Positions 34,236 through 45,900 of a stretch of 64,000 bases of DNA are shown here, in pieces. Source of the stretch: Lineus longissimus (lineage: Eukaryota > Nemertea > Pilidiophora > Heteronemertea > Lineidae). The DNA lies in the NCBI RefSeq assembly GCF_910592395.1, contig NC_088317.1, positions 3,844,001 to 3,908,000 on the forward strand, written 5' to 3'. Below the pieces are notes generated by a model that was given only the letters and a program-made list of their open reading frames with translations, searched no databases and was not told the DNA's origin. The position numbers and the translations under genes are program-made. Each line of letters begins with the position of its first letter. Positions within the stretch are counted from its first letter, which is position 1.

Positions 34236-34418
34236 CTTGCATCTTTGGAAGTCATGTGACCATCGTACGAAATTTACAAATTGATCATGTGACGTGACAC
34301 GTGATACGTGATCAATTAGCAAAAACACAAAGCTGAAAACAGGCCGAGGGATCCCTGTCTTCCATTTCTCCCTTATTTTTACGTCACTTACCTTCATTTT
34401 CTCTAATTCAAACGCACA
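34236..34418. promoter_or_regulatory. Shared divergent promoter of GRTP1 and ferritin
   Basis: Only 183 bases separate the two start codons. At 34281-34315 lies an imperfect palindrome, TTGATCATGT ... ACGTGATCAA, whose centre holds GACGTGACACGTGAT, i.e. a CACGTG E-box (34298-34303) next to TGACGTGA. CATGTGAC also occurs near 34254. CACGTG with flanking GTGA resembles MiT/TFE (CLEAR-type) or USF sites; which factor binds is inference. I found no CAGUGN iron-responsive-element loop in this stretch. Confidence 0.6.
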
Positions 34419-35707
34419 ATGTCGATTGCCAGACAAAATTTCCATGAAGCCACTGAGGCTGAGATGAATAAAATGATAAACATGGAACTGACTGCAGGTT
34501 ATTTGTATATGTGCATGGGCTTCCATTTTGACAGGGATGATGTTGCCTTGCCAAATTTATCCAAATATTTTAGGAAATGCTCTGATGCAAAGAAGAACCA
34601 AGCTTCCCAGGTAAGAACGGTGTACTGGCGGCAATAATCTGGGCACTAACCTGTAATGATGTGCAAGTAAAGTGCCTCGCTCAAGAACAGGGACAACAAC
34701 TTTTCGACGTCAACTGTTCCACTGTAGGACCAATCCTAAGCAGAAACCTGGCACTATATCAAAGTGATGATACACAAAATTTTACTCTGTCCTTGACCTC
34801 GAGCAAGACACTTCGTACCCTATTGGATTTTTGCCAGAGGCATGGACTGATGATGTCCACTTTTGGCTACAGGCTCTACTGACGTGGGTTCTTTTAGTTT
34901 TACTTACCCTGGCATACCATAGGGACCATGACCTATATGTCTCATCCGATAGACGTTCAAATATTCGTTGGTTGTGTGAGGAATTTTAGTTCCTTGAAAG
35001 CCGCACCAGTTCATCCAGACATACTATCCTGGGTTCCCTCCTATCAGGAATTTATTATTTATCTTTTACAGCTTATGACATACCAAAACAAGCGAGGTGG
35101 ACGCCTTGTACTCCATGACATTAAAGCCCCAGGACAGGGAGCGTGGTCGTCCCATACCAGCGCCCTTGAAGACGCTTTGGCCTTCGAGAAGAAAATGAAC
35201 GAAGCTCTACAGAACATTGTCGTCATTGCCTCCAGCCACCATGACAGTGATACAGAGGACTTTTTAGAAGGTGATTAAGGGGCAGAAGTACTGGGTGAAC
35301 TTTTCTGAAAATTTTGCAAGTCAGGAACCTAAAACATGAAATAAAATAAAGAATGTTGCTTGCTTTCTCATATCATAGATATATTTGGGGTCAGTAAGAA
35401 ATATTGAAAAATTAAACATTATTTCAGGTTCACAAATCTTTCTAATTATGAGAAACAAAGAAATGTTTTTGGTGCAAACCTGCTGATTTTTCTCTGCCAA
35501 AAACCTTATCATTGCGTGATTTAATCCCTCTACCCTGTCTTTTAGAGTTTCTGGTTGAAATGCTAATCATGGGGTTTTTGTATTTCAGATGAATTCCTTG
35601 GTAAGTCCGTAGAGACCATGAAAGCCATAGCGGACCTCATCACCAACTCCAACAGATGTGCGGACGGACTCGGGACGTTTGTCTTCGATAATGAACTGTC
35701 AGATTAG
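34419..35707 (+). CDS. Ferritin subunit with degenerate ferroxidase centre
   Basis: Exons 34419-34610, 35072-35270 and 35589-35707 (phases 0 and 1) encode 169 aa, the usual cytosolic ferritin length, with no signal peptide. Family motifs are clear: ARQNFHE, INMEL, FDRDDVALP, YQNKRGGR, EKKMNEAL, DFLE and the C-terminal helix. Aligned to human H-ferritin, Glu27, Tyr34 and Glu107 are kept, but Glu61, Glu62, His65 and Gln141 become Ala, Lys, Gln and Ser (SDAKKNQASQ and FLGKSV). Oxidation of Fe(II) at the dinuclear site is therefore probably lost, as in vertebrate L chains. It may co-assemble with active subunits, or do something else. Exon boundaries fall where other animal ferritin introns do. 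The gene shares a promoter with GRTP1. Confidence 0.92.
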
Positions 35708-35939
35708 TATTGCTTGATTCTTCAATATGATGCATATGAAACAAATCCATCCACCTGTAACGTTATTGTGATTGTCTGTTCCAAAATCTATAGATCCGAA
35801 ATATCAAAGCATTTGAGGAGAATGCATGTTTGTTGAACCATTTTGCTGCAGGTGACGTCCATAGCATGTCAGGTCTCCTATCTTTCTTGTGCAGGTGACG
35901 CGCTGCTTCTGCAGCAAACAGGTAAACACCTCAACTGTA

Positions 35940-36121
35940 TACAGTGGAACCTCCCTTAGCGGACACCACTCTATTAAGAACTACCTCTCAATTAAGGACA
36001 CTAGTTTTAGTCCCAAATTGGTACTTACCATTCAATTTGACCTCTCTAATCAGGACATCTCTCTATTAAGGACAGCATTTGCAAGTCCCGAGGGTGTCCT
36101 TAATAGAGAGGTTCTACTGTA
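35940..36121 (+). repeat. MITE family 1, full copy
   Basis: 182 bases with TA flanks; ends TACAGTGGAACCTCCCTTAG and TAATAGAGAGGTTCTACTGTA. Closely similar to 29196-29378 over the whole length. Confidence 0.9.
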
Positions 36122-36546
36122 ATTGGCTATATTCACAAAGACAAGGCAGCTACAGGGATCTACTCATGTTTTAAATCAGCATTTTCAAAAGGTACATGGG
36201 TCAGGAGTGCCTCTTAGTTTATTTTGTATACGAGGTAGGAGTATAAAAAACCTGTATCTCAGGATGGCTAATTTCAAGCACAGCTGTTAGAATGTTCTTG
36301 CATTTATCCAAAACTATTTTGGGTTTTATATGTGCAGCAGTCGGCATCAAATGTAAGCATAATGCTCTCTTTATTGCCTAAGTACAATTTATACATATAT
36401 GTATACAGCTTTTCACTACCAAAGATGCTTCATTTATTACCCTAGTACCCTCGCGACAGTTAGCGCCATGTAAGGGCAACCGAAGTTGCGCCAGTAGGCC
36501 ATTACCGATATGTCCAGTTTAAGTCATTCAATAGCATCTTCAGCAT

Positions 36547-36571
36547 CCCCCCCCCCCCCCCCCCCCCCCCC
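36547..36571 (+). repeat. Poly-C tract
   Basis: About 25 consecutive C. The true length is uncertain because such runs are hard to sequence. Confidence 0.9.
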
Positions 36572-36675
36572 GCTATATTGAAGTAGACTTTTTATGAGTT
36601 TTCCACTGTAACACAAACAATTTTCGAAAATTTAGGCTATCCTCTCCACCACCACCACCTCATCTGACCTGCGGG

Positions 36676-36750
36676 ATCTGGGCCTAACTGGTTCTGCCAA
36701 TTGACAATCAGTCCTGTTGTGTGGATTCGATCCCCCGCCTGGACACATTC
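36676..36750 (+). repeat. tRNA-like SINE head
   Basis: GGCCTAACTGGTTCTGCC resembles an A box and TGGATTCGATCCCCC a B box. Confidence 0.45.
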
Positions 36751-37574
36751 TGTCACCAGTGCTGCTCAACTGGTTGATAAAAACTGAGTGCTGTATTGTC
36801 TATGGTGCAAGCATTGAAAATAATTTCCTTGGTGTGAGTTGATTATAAAGCCAATTTAGAAAAAAAGGTGCAAGACATTAGTTACCATGTGTGTTATAAT
36901 CTGATATGTTGTAATGTCATTTCTCTTGGGGGACTTTTTCCAAACTCTACTACGCACTTTGTATTCCATTCCTAAAAGATGTGTATATTTTTGTGAGACC
37001 GTATCATTATCAGTTCTTAATAAAAGCTGGATTTATCATGAAAGTCATTCTTTTGACTTTTTCTTTCGAGGAGTATGACTCAAAACTTGAAAAAATCTAA
37101 CAAAACTGGTGGGTTGTACCCCATGGCGCTATTGCAGATTGTGACAATTTGAAGCCCGAGGAGAGAACAACTGAATGAGTTAAAGAAGTAGGCCTGTGAC
37201 TCTTGATCTGTATGGGAGACTGGTTGAAAACCCATGTTGATCATCTGAGAGACAGTCACAACTGCAACCCATGAAGTATATGAGGGTCAGTATGTTCACA
37301 GCCTTACTAATTCACTCTAATTGCCCACAGTAACTATTGGAGACAAAATGGGATCCCATAATGCTGGTTGAATGGTGTGATGGAAAACTTGTCAAGGTAC
37401 AACATCGTAAAAAACCTGAGGCTATTGTCACAACCAGGGCATTTGGTTGCAAAAGATGACCACCAGGATGACCACAATGACCACCAGGCTGCAATCGGTA
37501 GACCAACCAACCTCGTGAGGACACATGCATACCTGTTACTTCATTCTCATTGCCTCGCTTGGCATAGGTCAGTC

Positions 37575-37745
37575 ACCCCTAGGGGGAGTCTAGTGGTTAA
37601 GACTACTGGGTCCCATACAATAGGGAATGGATTCGAAACCAGGGTAAACCCAGGATTGTATTTCTAGATGACGCGTGGCTTTAAGGAACTAAAATTCTGG
37701 CTGCTGGCAGTCCCAAAGGCCAATAAACTCCATTAACGCCGTGGA
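37575..37745 (+). repeat. tRNA-derived SINE
   Basis: GTCTAGTGGTTAAGACTACT (A box) and GGATTCGAAACC (B box, 37629-37640) at tRNA-like spacing, followed by a non-tRNA body ending CCAATAAACTCCATTAACG. Confidence 0.6.
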
Positions 37746-37834
37746 ATAACACATTCATTCATGGATACCTGCATTTCAAAATACAAAACAAGATTAACAA
37801 ACTTTCTATCAAGTATCATTGTGTTTTTGATATC

Positions 37835-37840
37835 TTTATT
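37835..37840 (-). promoter_or_regulatory. Poly(A) signal of the double-FYVE gene
   Basis: TTTATT on the plus strand (AATAAA on the minus), giving a 3' UTR of about 530 bases. Confidence 0.5.
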
Positions 37841-38365
37841 GTAAAAATCACTACACATAATTTCAATGTGATCGCTACAAAATACACAACATTTGCATAA
37901 TTTTGATGAGGAGGTAAATTCTTGGATATGACACACACACATGAATCAATGTATTTACACTATGTTACAAGAGAAGGAAAAAATAGCACCACTTTATTTG
38001 AAGAATATATTTACGGCTTTTTTAAAAACGCTGTAACAACAATAATGTCACACATTATTCGAATCACCGGTTGGCAAAAACTGTTTGTTGATTATGCAGT
38101 GTGTAAAGATGTTGTATTCTATCTATACGATCTTGATGGTCAAATCAATTCACTGAAAATTGTCGTAGTGGTGAAGTGCAGTGTTGTGACGTCAACCACG
38201 ATGAGATCAGACAAAATATCACGTTTTCAGCCGAAATTCAACGATAAATCCAACACAGCTGAAATTCTTGCACCTCTTAAGTTTGCATTTGACAGTCCAA
38301 TAGCAAAAAATGAATTGCTGGCAAAAATTTCATAGTACATGTATACACTTTCTGATAACGTCTCC

Positions 38366-41300
38366 TCATTTAGGCCTTGCGACCGATTCAGATCCAATAT
38401 CACCAAGGCATTCAACAACAAAGCCATGCAAATCAGCAAGAGAGTCCTTTGACGAAGTGAAGCTCTTGTCAACACATTTCGATGATATTTGAAGTTTGAT
38501 TTTGTCGACGATGGTGTCGCACCGCTCAAGGATGAACTGGCGGACGTAGCCCACACCCATGGCGGAAGTCATTCTCCTTGATGGACGGATGATTCGATGT
38601 TGCTGAAACCAGATTGAGAGAATTTTAACACGGAGATCTAGAATATGTTATACCGATCCCCTCTTCTTAAGTTCTTACCATTTTTTTTACAGAAGTTTCA
38701 GGTTTTTATCATAGTTTGAGAAAATTCACTGGTTGGAACACTTTTAAGGGAGTCTATAAGCAGGAGCCTGGTAGGTCAGATTAAGTTACACAAAGTCACC
38801 AACAGGTCTCCCCTATCTCATAGTACATCGAAACCATTGACACCACTATGTCAGTCTTCATGAGGGATAAAACTATGACTGAATCAAACAAAACCCTTGC
38901 CTCCAAATGTGCAACGACCCCTATCTAATGACTATAAACCCCCTTTAAGAGGCATTAATCAATTTACCTTCAGCTGTATCTGAATGAGTTCATTCATGGC
39001 TGATTGGTGGTCCTCCCAGTCCTCGTTTGCTCGCAAGACTCGCTTTTTCAACTCTTGAAGTATCACCTCGTCAACATCGGCAATCTTCTGTGGGATGCTG
39101 CTGTCCATTTCGTATTTCAAACAGAGATGCAGGACCTCAAAACCAAGTTGTTTGATTGACAGGTAAGCACTGTTGACCGTCTGTGAAAGAGTGAAAAGAG
39201 TGAAAATAGACGGTATGAATCATTGCTTGGCATTGCTTCAACCTTACTGTAAAATCAACCAGGAGCTGTTACGCTTTTCATAATGGATAGATACACTACT
39301 TCCATATGAATACAATCTACATGTATTACACATACATATTAAGCCAACGCTCCATTGTTGAAAGTGTATTGGCTCCTGACCTGTTTTGCAGTATCTCAGT
39401 ACCAGAGTGGTAGATCGGATGGATTCATATGGGCGCATTGACACTCAACAGGTCAAAGTTATTGGCTTACGTTTTTCTCCACAATTTCTTGAATAGCAAC
39501 AAGCACTTCAAGTGGAGTAAAGGACTCCAACTTCTTTTTCGATTCTCGGAAAATGAACATGTTTTCATGATAGTAGTTAATAACATCCTGAAAAAGACAA
39601 GCAAACCATACACAAATCTATGCAACATTTGGCTGAGAGTACCGGTAACTGGGATCTCATAACACTTTTTCATCAAGTTTAAGTGACTTTGCTAACAAGG
39701 GCAGGGTGGAGAGATACAGGGAGGGATACTCAACTTACATGCAAGATGCCTTAAAGTTGGATCAGCAAAACAGCCATTACACCAAATCAAAAAAATGTTG
39801 AAGCGGCATCAAGGTGACATTGTGTCTTCGTGACCATGAGACTAAAAAGAAGCCTGAATTTTGGTCACCAGATGCTCTCTGGGTCAACTCACCAGGGTAA
39901 GGTTTTTGAGTATTGTCTTCTGTCCTTCAGTGGTGGGCTTCAGGCGCTTCAGTTCATTGCTGACCATAATCAGTTGGGTAAAATGGTCCGAGAGGTCTTC
40001 CTGGGCCTTTGCCAGCATCTGAATCGTGCTTCTATTGTCTTTCCCAGCTTTGGGTCCTAGGGTGGCATCTTCAAAAGATCCAACTAGATCTTGATACTGA
40101 AAAATAAAGCAATTCCAAATGGTTTTTAAGGAATGAGCAGCTTTTTAATTCAGTGTGTTTGTTCCTCTCCTCTTTAATTAGTAAACTCTGAAAGTGCCAT
40201 TGGTCTTTTAAATGAGATACGCTACACAGAATCCTATTGCGTATTACCTTCGGCAAGTACTCTTCTATCTTCCTCTTCCGTTTTGCAGTACTCTCATAGA
40301 TGGCGTTGATATCCATCCAAGTGTCGTCCATGGCTGATAGGAGGCGCTTACTCTGATATACCTCCACTTGTTTCTTTATCATCACATTTTGGCATGCGGA
40401 GCATATTCGGAGATCAATGCTAATGTCGGGTTCTTTTTCAGGGGACTGGAAACAAGATGAGCAATATAGACAGCCGTATTGGACTTTGGAGGAGAAAGGG
40501 GGGTAGTTCCCAACCTGTCATTTTTAAGTAAATCAATCAATTATCAAAGGTTAAATGGAGAGGGTGACCCAGTAACTAGTACTATCCTAGCCTCAATGCT
40601 TACCCCAACAATTTTGATAATGGCAACTTGCGGCTCAGCATCCGGCTTTGATTTCTCTTCATCATCAATATAGACAAGAAAGTCACACGTCGAACATTTT
40701 CCACAATACAGTTCACCGCATAAAACACAATCGTACGATTTCCGTAATATTCCAAACTCGCTATTGCAGCTGAAGCAGGTGTTGACATATTTCGCGACTT
40801 GGTAACGGGCTGCTCTCATCCAATCCGGAGGAGACGTTAAACTTCGGAATTCATGGAATAATTTCTTGATACCGGAGGTGCCAATGTCTCTTTTGAATCC
40901 TGCGATAACTCGTTTAATTTCTTTGTCGATGTTGAAACTGAAATCGAAACAAACTATCATAGATCACAGTAACTGAAATAATGATCAATGGAATAGTGCA
41001 TATCTCCACAAGTTTTTTTGATTTATGCCAAACTTGGGGACAGTAATCTAAGTCAAACAGCCACCAATGCACATATTCAAGATCATATCCTAACGTTTGT
41101 GTAGTTTGAAGTGAAGTGAAACCACCAATGGAACTGATCAACAATTTTTTCTTGTTAAGAAAGGTGCCCTTCAGAGGTCAAATCCATTGAAAACGTCTCT
41201 CTGGGGGCCATTGATGTCCTTTTTGGTGGCTGTATTGAATGGTAACAACTAGTTTGAGACCAAAATTTGTGTCTTTATCTTTTTGTTGGTCATTCTTACT

Positions 41301-42667
41301 TCTCTCTGTGTAAGTAGCGGCCATTGTCGACAAGCATCGTCTGCAGCTGTCTGTTGTTATCTTTGATGAATTTGAACACTCCCCCAAGATTCCTCGTCTG
41401 TCCCAAAGTTTGCTTTCGTCCGGTCTCAAAACACGCTTCACAGACCTAGGAATGAGAACAAGATCTAGGTGATTTCTTTCATTCAGCGTATTGGAGCAGG
41501 GACATCTGTCCTTAGGAATGGCATGGACGTATCCCTTTGAATTCGAGGATTCTGAAGTCTACCATCAATGAAATATAAAAAATACTTTAATTCAACTAAA
41601 ACTTCTATGAATGCCAAAGTAAGCCATCTTGACCAACCAAGGGCATCACTCACTACGCCTTTCAGGTCCGTGCATTCCAGGAACGAGTGAGATCAAAAAG
41701 TGATTGCCACCGGCCTAAGACCTTGATAAGTTAAGAAGAGATGAAGTATCAAACGTACATTATAAGACTTTCCCTGTGGATCAAATTTGGCAAGATTGTT
41801 CAACTTCCGCCTAAACTCGGTGCAAGGCTTGCAGAAAATGTCGCCACAACTGAAAAGAAACAGATAAAAGGAAAATTAAATGCAAATGAAACGCAAATTT
41901 TAAACATGCTTCATACTGTAGAACAGTACTGTCTCAAAGTGCTTTAATACATTCACTCCCGAGCTTAATCCAGAAACCTTTCGATAGAAACCAAGAAGCG
42001 CTCTTTGCCATTTCAGGCAAGCTGATAGTACCAAGTGGCACTACCCGAGCCTCGAATCCACAACCTATATCTCTTTAACTCACCTCCAGCAGTGGAACTG
42101 CCTGTCTGTGAACGTAAATTTCTTCCCGCAACTTTTGTTGGCGCATGCCGTCCTGGAGTTATTGGGTTGCCAGTGTCTCCTTGTGATTCCTATAATAATC
42201 AGAAGATCAACTACTGTAAACTCTATTATTTTTGCGGCTCAATATGTTTGCAAAAACATTTGTTTCAGATTTTACTGCCATTTATTTCTGCGAATGGATG
42301 CATTTTCAAATGATAAAACCATTGAGTTGAACATATTTGCGCCCCTAACGTTTGCTATTCTATCCCCTCTTGAAAATCGTGAAAATATTTGGCCATAAAA
42401 ATAAAGGCACTTAAAGGTGCTACACTTAACTTTTTCTGTCCCTAGGGCAATTTTACATGTTGGTGCTTAATAAAGCTTTGAAATGATATGATAATACCAC
42501 CATTGCCTACCAATAAAACCACTCTCGGTCTCATCTTGACCGGGATCGCTATGATGCTTTCTGATAGTGTCGAGGTCTCTCAGGCTTTGGTTCCAATGGG
42601 TTTGTTCAGGATGCAAGGTGGATGGATTCATGGTGGCTGGAGATGCCTCTCGAAGGCCAGCGACAAT
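38366..42667 (-). CDS. Double FYVE-like zinc-finger protein
   Basis: Ten exons on the minus strand: 42667-42511 (ATG at 42631, context GCCACCATGA), 42189-42084, 41849-41759, 41445-41300, 40937-40604, 40445-40248, 40096-39893, 39587-39471, 39180-38968, 38602-38366 (588 aa). The first FYVE-like domain (about 46-112) reads HWQPNN, CANKSC, DRQFHCWSCGDIFC and NVCEACF. The second (about 209-284) reads CFSC, YDCVLCGELYC and ICSAC. The rest (285-588) is charged and helix-rich, without a recognised domain. Two FYVE fingers plus a helical tail recall yeast Vac1/Pep7 and rabenosyn, which link Rab GTPases and PI3P on endosomes; orthology is not proven. The WxxD motif is WQPN, and R(R/K)HHCR is only partly kept in finger 1 and lost in finger 2, so PI3P binding is doubtful. 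The exon bearing the ATG begins at a splice acceptor, so a 5' non-coding exon probably lies upstream. Confidence 0.82.
38742..38950. repeat. MITE family 2 copy
   Basis: Ends TTTTAAGGGAGTCTATAAGC and CTATAAACCCCCTTTAAGA form an inverted repeat; same plan as 25685-25907. Lies in the last intron of the double-FYVE gene. Confidence 0.65.
41150..41268 (-). repeat. MITE family 1, highly diverged fragment
   Basis: CAGAGGTCAAAT, TATTGAATGGTAACAACTAG and TTTGAGACCAAAATTTG match the reverse complement of the inner part of the family. Weak. Confidence 0.4.
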
Positions 42668-45600
42668 CTGAAATAAACAAAATAAACGACATATGTGATC
42701 AGAAATACATCAATGAACCTGAACCGCAGATACGAATAGTTTGTGGCCCTACCTCTGGCACGATGCGTCCAAATTCCAGCAATTCAATCATTTCCATGAT
42801 ACAAAATACAAATATGTCAGATTCAATCGAAGAGATGGGCAAGAATTCCGGTAATAATCCAGACAGGTTGATCCAAATACATGTAGGCTACGTCATGTCA
42901 TCGTCACATACCGGGAACTTGCATACGAGGCCCACAAATACCTCCAGTATTTTAACAATATATAAATGATCCAGGTAAGACAAAGGAAAGGACTCCATAA
43001 TAAAACAATCGCCAATGCACAAAAACCTTACTCAAAGGACGCAGCAACTTCATCCAAAACATATTCAGATAAGTCTAAACCTAGATTTCACCCAACCAGA
43101 CAGCCATAACAGACCAAAAACTATTTCAAAGCTGTACTAATTTCATATGGGGTTCTATACATCCATTATTAATTAGAACAGTGGAGGAAGATCGCAAACA
43201 GGTGGTTGTCTCTCCCTGTATTTATCAGCAGGAATATTATAAGAGACCAGATGTTGAGTGTATCTCATTAACTTAATTCAAGCTCCCGTATTGCCTGGCC
43301 TAAGCCCTTTATTAAAGCGTCATCATAAGTGGCTAGATTGGAATTCCTTGTCGGCACAACCTAAATGTACGGCATATTAGGCTACATGTAAAAATGACGC
43401 CATTTCATTCTCCTTCATTTGCCATAGCTAGTACCCAAACCCTCCTTGGCCTGCCACCATCTTATTCTTATCAGACTCCTAGTCCTAGTCCTATGCAGTC
43501 CATTTCGTCATCCTGATCGTCCTTTTTTTGGGTGCGACAGGACAGGGCCAGTTCACTACAAAAGGCCTACATCAGGAGCGTAATTCTTTATGGGTTATTA
43601 TTGGATTTAAAAATTTCTGACAGCTGTCATCGAGTGCTGTCATTAAAATGGCCAAACTGAGACCACAGCTAACACCAATATGGTTCATTTTTGGCCTTGT
43701 CCTTGATCAGATCACTTCACCACAAACATCCACCATGTCCACATCACATATAAAACAGTGAATAAATGAATTAACAGGCAACCAAGAACACATAGTTATT
43801 TTATTTCAGTTTACTGAATTATCTGTTTTCAATTAAATACCTTATAATGGAGCAAAAAATAGGGACTTGATGTGATTGTGAGGAACAAAAATCACTTCCT
43901 GGTTGGTGGCCACCATGTTTTTTTCGTCTGCTAGCGCCTCGATTCGGATATTTCTAAGAAGAAAAGGACACGTAATTTAATCTAGAGAACTCATTTGATT
44001 GTCTAGTTGTATAGGATGTTGTATGGCATATAGCCGTTGTGTCTAAAAAATGGACTTTATTTGATGGTTTTGTCCTTTCACACTAGTTCGAGATTTGACA
44101 AATCACGACGTGCACCTGTTGAGTCAATCCGAATATGATATAGTACAAAAGCTTGATTGTATTGTGCAACTTATGTTACTTTAAATGCCAATTTACCCTA
44201 TAACATGTATATTTATCAGCAGTAGGATATATTTTATTTAAAATATTCTCTCCAGAAGCACGAGATAAAAAATATAAATTAAGAAGATGCAGATATTTAT
44301 CCGCCTGAATTAGGAAAAGTAGTCCTCAAATCAAAATGGAGGAGTAGTGGCCTTCGAAATTTTAGTTTGTTCAGGAATTGGGAGTTTCCCTGCAAAATAA
44401 TCGTATAATACAACGCATTTTCATTGATGGTCTTTATATCGATTTAATTGATAGTTTACTTAACTGCTGCACGGGTGAACTAGCCAGAAACAAGAAAGAT
44501 ATGGTTGCAAACGGCGCTTAAAAATCGTCCAACCCTTTTGACTTTCTCTCACTCCTGTATCCGAATCTGGAGTCTGTACATAATACACTGTGTATCAAAT
44601 GCATTGTGAAGTATGACTGTACATGACTGGTTATGTTGACTGTGACTCATGGCTTCATGTCGTTATCCCAAGAATGGAAATAGCTACAGTTGACTTGTTG
44701 TTTTAGAAGGACAGCAAAGGAGGCTTTCTTATTTGATTTGGTAAGTTGGGTTTTTTTACAAAAAAAAACTAAAATTAAAATCGACTGACCAATTTTTCAT
44801 GACAAAAATTAGGCTAGGCCCAGCCAAACAAACATCAGTCATCAAATGAAACAGTGCATATTGTTGCCTCTTTTCTAATTGGGAGTTAATGTCATGACGC
44901 GATGGCAATAATATAAGATTCATTTTTAGATGTTTGAAATATTTCTGTCACCTGTCATTCTCTGTTTTCTAAACATATTTTTGTTTTCATGTTTGTCTTG
45001 CTAATTGCATTATATCACAGATGCAGGTATTTAATTGTACTCCAGGGAAAACATGATTTGAAGCAACTTATCCATGGTTAATGTTCTCTGGGATGTTGTG
45101 ATTAATTTTGACATAGGCCTAGTTAGAGAACTTTCCGACTCGAGACATGCGGTGGTACTTGAGCGGTTGACCCGGATCACCACATGATCTGGTAGTCATA
45201 AGAGTACTGTACATATATAGTCCCATAAATACTTAACCCTTGCCTGTGATTAGACTGACATGTCTGTTATCAGTCTTGCAGTGATTTTGTTTACATACCT
45301 AGTTCTTGCAACCTGTTCCATTTAAGTTTTTTCTTCATGAATAACGCTCGATGTAGTAAACAAACTGGTATGTATACTTGTACTTTAACCAATTGCTTGC
45401 TTAAAAAACAGGATGGATTCAGCTGAAAGAATCATTGAGTCAATGAGTGCGTAGTTTTTGTTGGCAGCTTTTCTAAAAAATTGTTGCAATTTATAAAGTT
45501 GTAGAGCCCATGTGTTGATCAACTTTGTGAATAGATGAAGTGGTGGGAGTCTCAGTGCTCTCAATTTTTAACAATGTGGAGTTTCCAACAATGGATGATT

Positions 45601-45900
45601 TTTAAAAGTCATCTGTGTACAAACATGACAAATACATGTCCATGTCCAGTGTAGATGCTATTTAGGGGGTGTTTCACATTGGCTGGTTGCAAGTTGGCCA
45701 TTTGTACTGGCGCCCTTCAAGCAGCTTAATACATAAAGCGTCCAGGTAGACACAGTATCTTTCGAGAACACTTTTGATTAAAAAATGTGCAGAGGAGATT
45801 GCACCAAAAGTGAAGGTTGAAAGGCCACATCTTGGAGTGAAAAGTTCAGGGGTGGTATGAAGATCTCCTTTTCACCCATCTAACCTTACAAGACCTTTGC
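42668..45900. other. Gene-poor DNA upstream of the double-FYVE gene
   Basis: No coding exon is convincing. It should contain the promoter and probably a 5' non-coding exon of the double-FYVE gene. Holds a reversed family 3 repeat at 43487-43560. Otherwise unique AT-rich sequence. Confidence 0.4.
43487..43560 (-). repeat. Dispersed repeat, family 3 copy (reversed)
   Basis: GCAGTCCATTTCGTCATCCT, GATCGTCC and GACAGGACAGGGCCAGTTCA in the same order as 21036-21122. Confidence 0.6.

Larger units (their letters stand above)
35708..37834. other. Ferritin 3' flank and spacer with repeats
   Basis: Contains a full MITE (35940-36121), a C tract (36547-36571), two tRNA-like SINE heads (36676-36750, 37575-37745), and AATAAA at 37019-37024 which could be a distal ferritin poly(A) signal. 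No coding signal. Confidence 0.5.
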
